A stretch of DNA of 13,830 nucleotides from positions 1 to 13,830 of the forward strand of contig DHTR01000105.1 in assembly GCA_002408725.1 (NCBI GenBank), in the 5' to 3' direction. This document shows, piece after piece, positions 1 through 5,432 of the stretch. The DNA is from Pelotomaculum sp. UBA5255. Its GTDB lineage: Bacteria > Bacillota > Desulfotomaculia > Desulfotomaculales > Pelotomaculaceae. The position numbers were made by a program, and so were the translations under genes. Within the stretch, counting starts at the first letter, position 1, and every line of letters begins with the position of its first letter. The notes beneath the pieces are model-generated. The model searched no databases, was not told where the DNA came from, and worked only from the letters and a program-made list of their open reading frames with translations.

Positions 1-2
1 CG

Positions 3-164
3 AAGTATGAACAACTCATGGATATTTTGGTAAGATATAATAAGATTGAAGTTTGTGAATTGATAAACTGTTTAACTGAAATGGCTGCGGCCCGCGAGGG
101 CGGCTTTTCTAGTGCCGGCAGCTGGATACTGTGGCATACAATTCCCTCCATGGGCGCGGCTTGA
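3..164 (+). CDS. possible 3' end of a truncated gene (partial)
   Basis: This frame is open from the left edge for 53 codons and ends at TGA 162-164; the other two forward frames stop within the first few dozen bases. The first 28 or so residues (YEQLMDILVRYNKIEV and on) look protein-like. The last 25 run through two GC-rich hairpins (about 75-96 and 151-177), which is unusual for coding DNA. I recognise no family. It may be the tail of a gene that starts outside the window, or chance. Confidence 0.25.
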   Translation, partial: KYEQLMDILVRYNKIEVCELINCLTEMAAAREGGFSSAGSWILWHTIPSMGAA

Positions 165-177
165 CACACCGCGCCCA
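151..177. repeat. perfect 9-bp inverted repeat (hairpin)
   Basis: TGGGCGCGG (151-159) is the exact reverse complement of CCGCGCCCA (169-177), with a 9-base loop. Neither side has a T-run, so it is not a typical intrinsic terminator on its own. It sits 8 bases from the hicB terminator hairpin and may back it up. Confidence 0.6.
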
Positions 178-184
178 ACATTAA

Positions 185-207
185 AAGCAGCCGAAAGCCG
201 GCTGCTT
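185..207 (-). terminator. intrinsic terminator of hicAB
   Basis: The 9-bp stem AAGCAGCCG / CGGCTGCTT (185-193 with 199-207) has a 5-base loop. Read on the minus strand it is followed by a short T-run (TTTT, 183-186, overlapping the stem base). It starts four bases after the hicB stop codon. Confidence 0.75.
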
Positions 208-210
208 ATA

Positions 211-621
211 TTACTCCAAGCCAAGTTCATGTCTTAAGGCCTTTTGCAGGGTCTGGGAATAACTTATTCCCGCCTCTTCAGCCATAACCGCTAACCATTG
301 GGGAAGGCTAACAGCTTTAACAATAGATTTAGTTTCTTTTTTTCGCAGATATTCGTTCAAGTCAACATCAATAAGATTAATAAATTCATCATCAGATGAG
401 GTTGCAATATCTTGATAATTAGATGGCTCCGGTATATCCTCCTTAGTTTGTTTCATTGCTAAGATGCAACCGGCTAAAGCTTCTCTTGCCATAGTTAGCG
501 CATCAGAAATAGATTCTCCTTCAGTGATGCAACCAGTAATATCAGGTATTTCAACAGTATATACAACGCCGCGTCCTTCAACTTCAGAAGGGGTAAAAAT
601 AGCTGGGTAAATATAAATCAC
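211..621 (-). CDS. hicB: HicB-family antitoxin
   Basis: Antitoxin of a type II toxin-antitoxin pair. In this family it binds and blocks the HicA mRNA interferase and represses its own operon. The N-terminal half (about residues 1-65 of 136) has the HicB partial RNase-H-like fold signature: YPAIFTP at the start, then IPDITGCITEGES. The C-terminal about 40 residues (SLPQWLAVMAEEAGISYSQT and on) match the ribbon-helix-helix/CopG-like DNA-binding tail of many Firmicute HicBs. I chose GTG at 621 over the in-frame GTG at 630. The ribosome site AAGGAG (630-635) lies 8 bases before GTG 621 but overlaps the upstream GTG, and starting at 621 gives the usual short lead before YPAIF. It follows hicA by 42 bases, toxin first, which is the common hicAB order. 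A terminator follows at 185-207. Confidence 0.93.
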   Translation of the reverse strand: MIYIYPAIFTPSEVEGRGVVYTVEIPDITGCITEGESISDALTMAREALAGCILAMKQTKEDIPEPSNYQDIATSSDDEFINLIDVDLNEYLRKKETKSIVKAVSLPQWLAVMAEEAGISYSQTLQKALRHELGLE

Positions 622-663
622 ATTGACCACTCCTTCTTTAAGATATGTCTTATGGCTGGGGGC

Positions 664-846
664 TTATTTCAGCCCCGCAGCCTTAAGAATTTTATTTAGT
701 GTTCCCGGAGCCATATCTTTGTTGTGGAGGGCTACTGGTATGGTTCCGGGTTTAGTTGGATGCTTATGTATGTGGTGTGAGCCTTGTACTCTTACTATCA
801 TCCAACTGTCTTTCGCTAGTAGTTTCATTAGCTCTTTTGGTTTCAT
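664..846 (-). CDS. hicA: HicA-family toxin (mRNA interferase)
   Basis: A 60-residue protein, typical for HicA, which has a small dsRBD-like fold and cleaves mRNA with a histidine. The family hallmark is visible as QGSHHIHKHP: Gly22-Ser23-His24, with His24 in the catalytic position, followed by the conserved C-terminal KDMAPGTLNKILKAAGL segment. The protein opens with the family's KPKELMKLLAKDSW helix. The start ATG at 846-844 has a strong GAAGGAGGG ribosome site 9 bases upstream (856-864). It is the first gene of the hicAB operon, and its upstream gap holds the TTATATAA palindrome array. All recognisable family motifs are present, so the toxin is probably active and held in check by HicB. Confidence 0.94.
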   Translation of the reverse strand: MKPKELMKLLAKDSWMIVRVQGSHHIHKHPTKPGTIPVALHNKDMAPGTLNKILKAAGLK

Positions 847-877
847 TTATCGTTGCCCTCCTTCTATAAATATTATA

Positions 878-925
878 TTATATAAAATTATATAATGGAA
901 GAGTGATTTATATAATTTTATATAA
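878..925 (-). promoter_or_regulatory. probable hicAB operator: four TTATATAA palindromes
   Basis: The palindromic octamer TTATATAA occurs at 878-885, 888-895, 908-915 and 918-925. The start-to-start spacings are 10, 20 and 10 bp, so all four lie on one face of the helix. The two pairs form an 18-bp perfect inverted repeat (878-895 against 908-925) around a 12-base spacer. The array is 31 bases upstream of the hicA start, where HicB autoregulation would act. A TATAAT-like -10 on the minus strand overlaps this AT-rich stretch, but I cannot fix a -35. The role as operator is inferred from position and symmetry. The last octamer also contains the stop codon of the upstream transpeptidase gene. 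Confidence 0.6.
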
Positions 926-2204
926 ATTTTTTTGGATAGGGGTTGGATAAGACGCTGGTGAAGTTCGTTGAGATGTTAAGAACGCGGGAGTTATCGTCGA
1001 CGTCAGCCAGGAAGCCAAATACGTCTGTAAGGAAGCTCAGGTTGATATAGGATGTCCCGTTGACTACATGGATATTGGCCCTGGTATCGCTTACAGCGCC
1101 ATCGATCAGGGCGGGAGAACCGCTTACGGGAATGGATGCACGCCTTCCTCTTTTTATGATTTCCACGGATTTAGCCGCTTCATTCCAGCTCACCCCCGCA
1201 CCGGCGGCGGAGCAGACTTTGCGTGCCGGAACAAGCAGATCCTGCCCCTCCCTGAGAGGGGTAAGTGCTTCCGGTAGATCCAAGCTTTTTCCATCAATTT
1301 GCAGGGAAAGGTGATATTTGGACAGCCTGTTGGTCGGGTCCACAGGCAGTTTCAAGGCCAGGGTCCGGTCCTCTTCTTCCAGGTAGATTGCCGTACCCAG
1401 GAACTGCTCGAAGAAAGGTACGGTTACAAAAATCCTGTCCTCCAGGAGGAAGGGAGTTTCTTCAGTTGTTAAAACGACATTGTTTAAGGAAACCCTGTTG
1501 CTGTCCGGGGTGATGGATACTTCCCGGTCGACATTGGCCAGGCTCAGGTTATGGTTGACCTCGTTCCAGAAAAGCCGGTAGCCGAGGGCCGTTGCCGCAG
1601 GCCGTACCGGGATATAAGTGGTTTCCCCGGCCTGCACCGGCCCCAGGTGCGGTTCAAATTCCAGTTCGGACCCGTTGATGGTGACACTGGCAATACTCTT
1701 CCACTCATCAAGGTTTTCATTGCTGTTGATGATGGCGACCTCTGTGCCCAGCGGGACCCGGTCGTAGAGCCAGAGAATGTCATCGTTGTACATCCGGATG
1801 CAGCCGGAAGAAGCATATGTTCCGATGGAGTAAGGGTTGTTATTGCCGTGCACGCCGTAACTGGACCCGCCTGTGCCCCGCGCATTCAGCCCGAGCCAGC
1901 GAGGTCCCAATGGATTTTCGGGGACCCCACCGGGGATTAACGGGCCCCCTTCGGGGTGACGCCAGGAGGGGTAGACCAGTTTGACGACAACCTCCCAGTT
2001 TCCCTCCGGTGTATACTCCGGCAGGCGTCCGGAGGCAACCGGAAACACATCCAGAAGGAACCGGTCTTTGAAAAAGGCTAGTTGATTCGTACCCTTGTTG
2101 ATCACGATCCGACAGCCGGCAGCAACCGGTTGCTGAAAAGCAAAGAGAAGGGCCGCGCACATGACTGAAACAGTTAAAGCAAGCTTAAGTCTGTAAATTA
2201 TCAA
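918..2204 (-). CDS. secreted L,D-transpeptidase (YkuD) with copper-amine-oxidase-like domains
   Basis: Exported peptidoglycan cross-linking enzyme, forming 3-3 cross-links or attaching wall components. Counting from TTG at 2204 (428 residues): a basic, hydrophobic signal sequence at 1-29 (RLKLALTVSVMCAALLFAF), then a YkuD catalytic domain at about 31-157 with His119 (GVHGNNN) and the nucleophile Cys135 in SSGCIRMYND. Two copper-amine-oxidase N-terminal-like modules follow (about 170-282 and 295-415), including TYIPVRPAATALGY and LLVPARKVCSAAGAGVSW; these are common wall-associated modules in anaerobic Firmicutes. The start is uncertain. The frame stays open to ATG 2402, but the G-run 2207-2211 sits only 2 bases before TTG 2204, and 8 bases before a rare ATT at 2198. 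Cys31 after the signal could hint at a lipoprotein, but the lipobox is poor. The 5' leader carries two hairpins (2276-2318). No terminator separates it from hicA. Confidence 0.92.
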   Translation of the reverse strand: MIIYRLKLALTVSVMCAALLFAFQQPVAAGCRIVINKGTNQLAFFKDRFLLDVFPVASGRLPEYTPEGNWEVVVKLVYPSWRHPEGGPLIPGGVPENPLGPRWLGLNARGTGGSSYGVHGNNNPYSIGTYASSGCIRMYNDDILWLYDRVPLGTEVAIINSNENLDEWKSIASVTINGSELEFEPHLGPVQAGETTYIPVRPAATALGYRLFWNEVNHNLSLANVDREVSITPDSNRVSLNNVVLTTEETPFLLEDRIFVTVPFFEQFLGTAIYLEEEDRTLALKLPVDPTNRLSKYHLSLQIDGKSLDLPEALTPLREGQDLLVPARKVCSAAGAGVSWNEAAKSVEIIKRGRRASIPVSGSPALIDGAVSDTRANIHVVNGTSYINLSFLTDVFGFLADVDDNSRVLNISTNFTSVLSNPYPKKFI

Positions 2205-2275
2205 CACCCCCGCAGGTTGTTTTAAGAAAAAATATGACCTGCCGGAGGTGAACAGAATGAAAAAACAGGAAGTAG

Positions 2276-2318
2276 TTTCCCCCATTTGAGGGGGAAAAAG
2301 GATGATAATATCATCCTT
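2276..2318. repeat. two adjacent hairpins in the transpeptidase leader
   Basis: Hairpin 1 is TTTCCCCC (2276-2283) with GGGGGAAA (2290-2297), loop ATTTGA. Hairpin 2 is the perfect palindrome 2298-2318, AAGGATGATA-A-TATCATCCTT. Read on the minus strand, hairpin 2 comes first and runs straight into TTTTTCCCCC, so it resembles a weak intrinsic terminator about 95 bases before the transpeptidase start, with hairpin 1 directly behind it. An attenuator or mRNA-stability element is possible but not shown. Confidence 0.5.
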
Positions 2319-2374
2319 CCATTTTAACAAAGGTGACATTATCACAGAATGAACCCACGAATCCTTACAACCGG

Positions 2375-2403
2375 TTGACTTTTTAATCTTGCTAAGGTAC
2401 AAT
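2375..2403 (+). promoter_or_regulatory. sigma-A-type promoter of tRNA-Thr
   Basis: TTGACT (2375-2380) and TACAAT (2398-2403) are separated by exactly 17 bases. Each box differs from consensus at one position. The -10 box lies 35 bases upstream of the tRNA. Confidence 0.8.
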
Positions 2404-2438
2404 AAACAGTGCTTTAGAATAAGAATAGTATATCTCAG

Positions 2439-2513
2439 GCCGATGTGGCTCAGGGGTAGAGCAGCTCACTCGTAATGAGCAGGTCGTCGGTTCGAATCCG
2501 ACCATCGGCTCCA
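2439..2513 (+). tRNA. tRNA-Thr (anticodon CGT)
   Basis: A 75-nt tRNA with encoded CCA. The acceptor stem is GCCGATG (2439-2445) with CATCGGC (2503-2509), discriminator T2510, CCA 2511-2513. The anticodon stem is GCTCA (2464-2468) with TGAGC (2476-2480), enclosing the loop CTCGTAA; the anticodon CGT is at 2471-2473 and reads ACG, threonine. The T arm GTCGG-TTCGAAT-CCGAC is canonical. It is a single tRNA with its own promoter upstream and a likely terminator downstream. Confidence 0.97.
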
Positions 2514-2524
2514 GAAAAATCAAG

Positions 2525-2554
2525 GCCTCCGGGGTTTATCCCAGGGGCTGTTTT
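2525..2554 (+). terminator. probable intrinsic terminator after tRNA-Thr
   Basis: GCCTC-C-GGG (2525-2533) pairs with CCC-A-GGGGC (2540-2548), with one G-U pair and one C/A mismatch, followed by TGTTTT. It is 12 bases after the tRNA. A second short hairpin, GGCAGC/GCTGCC (2562-2579), follows. Confidence 0.5.
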
Positions 2555-2660
2555 CGTATTTGGCAGCCATTTTGCTGCCGAAGCAATCCTTCTAACTTTT
2601 CGGCGGCCTTCTTTGTATAAGTGGATTCAAATATATTGTAGCCGTGCAATTTCCCGGTAA

Positions 2661-2705
2661 AAAAGGCGCCCAAGGGTCCGGTTCATTTTTCCGGCCCTGG
2701 GCGCC
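2661..2705 (-). terminator. strong terminator of the DUF1540 gene
   Basis: GGCGCCCAAGGGTCCGG (2665-2681) pairs with CCGGCCCTGGGCGCC (2691-2705) apart from small bulges. On the minus strand the stem is followed by a T-run (the A-run 2659-2664 of the plus strand). It ends 44 bases after the DUF1540 stop codon. On the plus strand it is followed by TCTGTCTTTT, so it may work in both directions. Confidence 0.8.
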
Positions 2706-2748
2706 TCTGTCTTTTAGATCGATATCTTAATATTATCCCTTGAGCAAA

Positions 2749-2997
2749 CTATGTCATTTTTTTTATGCCATCCACATTAATCTGTCCAGAGCCTTTGGTA
2801 ACGTAAGATTTGCAGCAGGTAGACATACAGGAACCTGCGGCGGCGGGGGTAAGCTGATTTGCCATTGCGGCGTCAATCTTGTCTGGTTGCCTGCTGCCGA
2901 ATTCATCCGTGGAGACCAAAATCTCGTTGGCTTCACACTTGTTCCCCTGCTGCCAGTAATGACAGTCATTTACAATGCAGTGGATATGCTGGTTCAT
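2749..2997 (-). CDS. DUF1540 domain cysteine-rich protein
   Basis: A small 82-residue protein of the DUF1540 family, common in clostridia and other spore formers; function unknown. The family signature is at residues 7-28: Cys7-x4-Cys12-x-Tyr14-Trp-x2-Gly18-Asn-x-Cys21-x-Ala-x2-Ile-x-Val. A second cysteine cluster at the C-terminal side (Cys57, Cys61, Cys62) is typical of the longer members. These cysteines and His4, His6 and His13 suggest metal binding, which is inference. The start ATG at 2997-2995 has a purine-rich AGGAAAGGGG site about 12 bases upstream. It is monocistronic, with a strong terminator at 2661-2705. The plus-strand frame across the same bases (2740-3009) is a shadow. Confidence 0.88.
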   Translation of the reverse strand: MNQHIHCIVNDCHYWQQGNKCEANEILVSTDEFGSRQPDKIDAAMANQLTPAAAGSCMSTCCKSYVTKGSGQINVDGIKKMT

Positions 2998-3188
2998 GAG
3001 AACAAATAACCCCTTTCCTCAAAAATTAGTTTTACCGCTTTTATTCTTTGCCATACGGACAATTATTATTACTTCAATTTAGCGGTTTTGGAGCATCCGG
3101 AGAAAAGATTTGTAGAACAAAAGCTGCGCTCTCCAGGCGGATAGTCTTGCCCAATGCGGTGATGATATATTCCTAGGAGGTGTGTCGG

Positions 3189-3374
3189 ATGACAATGACA
3201 CCCAGGGAACTGGAAGAACAAAGGCTGGAGCAGAGGGAAAAACGAAGGAGTCGATATTATTGGAATGGAGTTGAGCTTCGCCTTAAAGAAGCAGGTTTAG
3301 AAGAGTCGGGACCTACAAAAGAGCTTCCTAGGCTTCGCCGCAGGCTGAAGGGTAAAAAAAAGGCCTTGTATTAA
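3189..3374 (+). CDS. small highly charged protein of unknown function
   Basis: A 61-residue protein that I do not recognise. It is very rich in Arg, Lys and Glu: an N-terminal half with the heptad-like helical run ELEEQRLEQREKRRSR, a central YYWNGVELRLKEAG, and a basic tail RLRRRLKGKKKALY. It has no membrane segment, cysteine or signal peptide. ATG 3189 is preferred over the in-frame GTG at 3180 because AGGAGGTG (3175-3182) sits 6 bases before the ATG and overlaps the GTG. The good ribosome site argues that the gene is real. A nucleic-acid-associated or structural role would fit the composition but is only a guess. No terminator is obvious downstream. Confidence 0.65.
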   Translation: MTMTPRELEEQRLEQREKRRSRYYWNGVELRLKEAGLEESGPTKELPRLRRRLKGKKKALY

Positions 3375-3773
3375 CCGGAGCGTAATAACTGAAATATTGC
3401 CTAACAAAGGAATGCAAGTAAACAAGCGAACATACAAGAGGAAAAAGTTGCGTTTAATGTTATGCGTTCTTATAATGCAAATACAGTTTAAACACACCGT
3501 GCTGCCTAACCAGTGAAAAGTCAAAATCATTCTTCTTGCTCAGGCCAATTAACGGTGGGGGACTTCTAGGCGGGTATAATTAATAAGCACATCTTATAAT
3601 TATAATCTTAAACATGTATTTCACTTTATACATTTAACGGTGGTAGGATAAAACAGAACAAGAAATCTGAGATATTATGATCCAAAAGTTATGTCAAAGT
3701 TACGCCAAGTTTAAGTTTTGTTTTGAGGTAATAGCGGGTTAGTCGTTATTGTATAATTATATGTCTTTAAATA

Positions 3774-3789
3774 TGTGATAATTGTCACA
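3774..3789. promoter_or_regulatory. CRP/FNR-type palindromic site
   Basis: TGTGA-TAATTG-TCACA matches the TGTGA-N6-TCACA pattern of CRP-class sites exactly in both half-sites. HcpR-like regulators of the CRP/FNR superfamily in anaerobes use related sites. It is centred at 3781.5, about 70 bases upstream of the start site implied by the -10 at 3839-3844, which suits a class I activator position. The regulator is not in the window. Confidence 0.5.
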
Positions 3790-3816
3790 ATGTTGTTTGT
3801 GTATTCGGCCCAACTC

Positions 3817-3844
3817 TTCAAATTACTTGATTGGTTAGTATAAT
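3817..3844 (+). promoter_or_regulatory. possible promoter of the gene at 3954
   Basis: TTCAAA (3817-3822, 4 of 6 to consensus) and a perfect TATAAT (3839-3844) are spaced by 16 bases. The weak -35 would suit activator dependence on the palindrome at 3774-3789. Confidence 0.4.
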
Positions 3845-3953
3845 CCAGGATCTTAGCTTATGGGTCTGGAAGTGGCTATCATCAGGTGACTAATTTAACA
3901 GTCATTAGAAACCTACAACAAAATCATAATTGTTTCAAGGAGGGGTTCCAGTA

Positions 3954-4169
3954 ATGCAGCCAACTTACAAGGTGTCAAAGGTTGTCCTTGCGCCGGTGAA
4001 TAAAAGGTGGTGGCAGTTCTGGCGGAGGAAGCGGACATTAAGAGACGGCGAGCATTATATTGTCAAGGATACAGGGGTGGATATTGATTTCAAGAAACCG
4101 GTCTTAAGTAAAAAAGATCGCTGTGAAGTTCTGGTGTTCTTTGATAATGTGAGGTTAATAGAAATATAA
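3954..4169 (+). CDS. small protein of unknown function
   Basis: A 71-residue protein that I do not recognise. It is basic at the N-terminal side, with the aromatic-basic run NKRWWQFWRRKRTLRDGEHY (residues 16-35), and probably beta-rich further on (YIVKDTGVDIDF, CEVLVFFDNVRLIEI). The amphipathic Trp/Arg patch could lie on a membrane or nucleic acid; that is inference. ATG 3954 is chosen because AAGGAGGGG lies 8 bases upstream; the in-frame TTG at 3930 has no ribosome site. It appears monocistronic. The upstream region contains a candidate promoter and a CRP/FNR-type palindrome. The next clear terminator is almost 200 bases downstream. Confidence 0.65.
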   Translation: MQPTYKVSKVVLAPVNKRWWQFWRRKRTLRDGEHYIVKDTGVDIDFKKPVLSKKDRCEVLVFFDNVRLIEI

Positions 4170-4364
4170 AGTTCATAAACTCTGGATAGTGAAGTATTGC
4201 GAATTCTGAGCATAATGGTAACATTTCTTGAACAAAGAAGTATTTTTAAGAGCCAACGGTAGATCATTAAGAGCCTTTAGTTAAGCGAATTACTGGTCAT
4301 GCAGAGAAGAGTCGGGGAAAATTGGTAAAGTCTCACTTTGTGGGAAAAATACGTTAGCTTGAGT

Positions 4365-4388
4365 AAAAGAACTACGGGTTCTTTTTTT
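4365..4388 (+). terminator. intrinsic terminator
   Basis: AAAAGAAC (4365-4372) pairs with GTTCTTTT (4378-4385) around the loop TACGG, and the T-run continues to 4388. It ends any transcript from the small gene at 3954 and isolates the downstream operon. Confidence 0.7.
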
Positions 4389-4422
4389 GATAAACCCGCC
4401 CTTTTTCCTTTTTTACACAGCC

Positions 4423-4450
4423 TTGCATTTTGTAGTCTCACTGATATAAT
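4423..4450 (+). promoter_or_regulatory. probable promoter of the zinc-ribbon/RNase HI operon
   Basis: TTGCAT (4423-4428) and a perfect TATAAT (4445-4450) are separated by 16 bases. They lie just after the terminator at 4365-4388 and leave a leader of about 105 bases before the first gene. Confidence 0.55.
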
Positions 4451-4562
4451 ATATAGTGAATCTTGCTGGAGGCAATTCAAAAAGTTCTTCTCTTTATAGT
4501 CGTTCCAAGGGAAAGGATTTGTTTTGTTCCCAATGCAAGAAATTCAAAGAGGGAGGATCTTT

Positions 4563-4877
4563 ATGTTCGAGGACAAATTGCTTACCTGCAAGGACTGTGG
4601 AAAGGATTTTATTTTTTCAGTACAGGAGCAGGAGTTATTTGCCGAGAAGGGATATCAGCACGCCCCATCACGCTGTCAGGATTGCCGCGCGGCTAGAAAG
4701 GCCAGAATAAGTGAAAGCGGTTACAGGAGAACGGACAGCAGGACCGGAACAGTGCGGCAGACCTTTGAGGCTATCTGCGCGGAGTGCGGCGTCACAACCG
4801 ATGTGCCGTTCAAGCCGAAAGAGGACCGGCCTGTGTACTGTCAGCGGTGCTACCGGCAAAAAAGGCAGAGGTATTAA
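4563..4877 (+). CDS. double zinc-ribbon protein
   Basis: A 104-residue protein with two CxxC...CxxC modules. The first has Cys9/Cys12 with Cys38/Cys41 (TCKDCGKDFIFS ... CQDCRAAR). The second has Cys72/Cys75 with Cys93/Cys96 (ICAECG-TTDVPFKP-RPVYCQRCY). The first resembles the zinc-ribbon (zf-trcl-like) module and the second the CxxCG-VPFxP-RPVYCxxC type found in many Firmicutes and Chloroflexi. The linker and tail are strongly basic (RAARKAR, RQKRQRY), so nucleic-acid binding is likely, though no specific function is established. ATG 4563 has GGGAGG 6 bases upstream; the longer frame from further upstream lacks a site. It is the first gene of a probable operon with RNase HI (41 bases downstream) and another zinc-ribbon protein. 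Confidence 0.85.
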   Translation: MFEDKLLTCKDCGKDFIFSVQEQELFAEKGYQHAPSRCQDCRAARKARISESGYRRTDSRTGTVRQTFEAICAECGVTTDVPFKPKEDRPVYCQRCYRQKRQRY

Positions 4878-4918
4878 AAAACCGGGGGAAACCCCGTTTA
4901 TTATGTGGGGTGTCTTCA

Positions 4919-5362
4919 TTGAGAGTATATGTCAATATAGATGGGGGGAGCCGTGGCAACCCCGGCCCCTCTGCGGCCGCTATGGTTATAGCAGACGAGA
5001 ATGGCCAGGTGCTGGTAACTAAAAGCAAGTTTTTGGGAACCGGCCTGACCAATAATTATGCCGAGTGGAGCGCCCTGGAGGGAGCGGTTGGAGCACTTGT
5101 TCACCTGGCCGGAGAGTACGACGGACTGGAGGCCGAAGTAAGGGCAGACAGTGAGTTGGTGGTACGCCAGTTTAACCGGCAGTATAAGATCAAAGAGCCA
5201 ACCCTCAGAGAGATAGCCGAGCGCGTGTGGGACAGCCTTGCGCAGAGCCCTTCTTTGCAGGTCACTTTAAAGCATGTGCCGCGGGAGGAAAACAAGGAGG
5301 CGGATGCCGCCGTTAACCGGGAGCTTGACAGCTATATGAAGTGGCTGGAAACGGTTAAATAA
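4919..5362 (+). CDS. rnhA: ribonuclease HI family protein
   Basis: Cleaves the RNA strand of RNA-DNA hybrids, as in primer or R-loop removal. From TTG at 4919 it has 147 residues with the full catalytic set: Asp8 in the opening NIDGGSRGNPGPS strand, Glu49 in TNNYAEWSAL, Asp77 in RADSELVV, and Asp129 in REENKEADAAVN. The basic protrusion (handle) of the E. coli enzyme is absent; together with the TNNxAEW motif this places it with the handle-less, archaeal/Bacillus YpeP-like RNase HI group. The frame is open upstream to 4784 but that part overlaps the zinc-ribbon gene. TTG 4919 was chosen because GTGGGG (4905-4910) lies 8 bases before it and the protein then begins MRVYVNIDGG, as usual for the family. 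The next gene follows within about 90 bases, so co-transcription is likely. Confidence 0.93.
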   Translation: MRVYVNIDGGSRGNPGPSAAAMVIADENGQVLVTKSKFLGTGLTNNYAEWSALEGAVGALVHLAGEYDGLEAEVRADSELVVRQFNRQYKIKEPTLREIAERVWDSLAQSPSLQVTLKHVPREENKEADAAVNRELDSYMKWLETVK

Positions 5363-5432
5363 TTTATGGTTGCCAGCAAAGCCGGAAGGATTTGACGGGC
5401 TGCCCTTGAATTATCAAAATATATATTCGATT

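Larger units (their letters stand above)
3375..3953. other. 579-base AT-rich intergenic region
   Basis: I find no convincing gene here on either strand. It holds a perfect CRP/FNR-type palindrome at 3774-3789 and a plausible promoter for the small gene at 3954 (3817-3844). Another TATAAT, without a good -35, is at 3752-3757. The rest shows nothing I can support. Confidence 0.6.
4170..4562. other. intergenic region with terminator and promoter
   Basis: No gene is supported. A weak TTCTT/AAGAA hairpin followed by T's lies around 4225-4250, a clear terminator is at 4365-4388, and a promoter for the downstream operon is at 4423-4450. The bases between show no recognisable riboswitch class. Confidence 0.6.

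Noticed and set aside
623..895. Plus-strand 90-codon frame across hicA
   Set aside because: Antisense shadow of hicA, with no ribosome site and no recognisable protein.
1060..1940. Several frames on both strands inside the transpeptidase gene
   Set aside because: Shadows of a clear YkuD coding region; they lack family motifs and ribosome sites.
2205..2402. N-terminal extension of the transpeptidase to ATG 2402
   Set aside because: It would put 66 residues before a clear signal peptide and would translate through two hairpins and the tRNA promoter region.
2439..2513. tRNA-Thr as an integration site (att)
   Set aside because: No repeat of the tRNA 3' end, integrase or phage-like gene is seen in the window.
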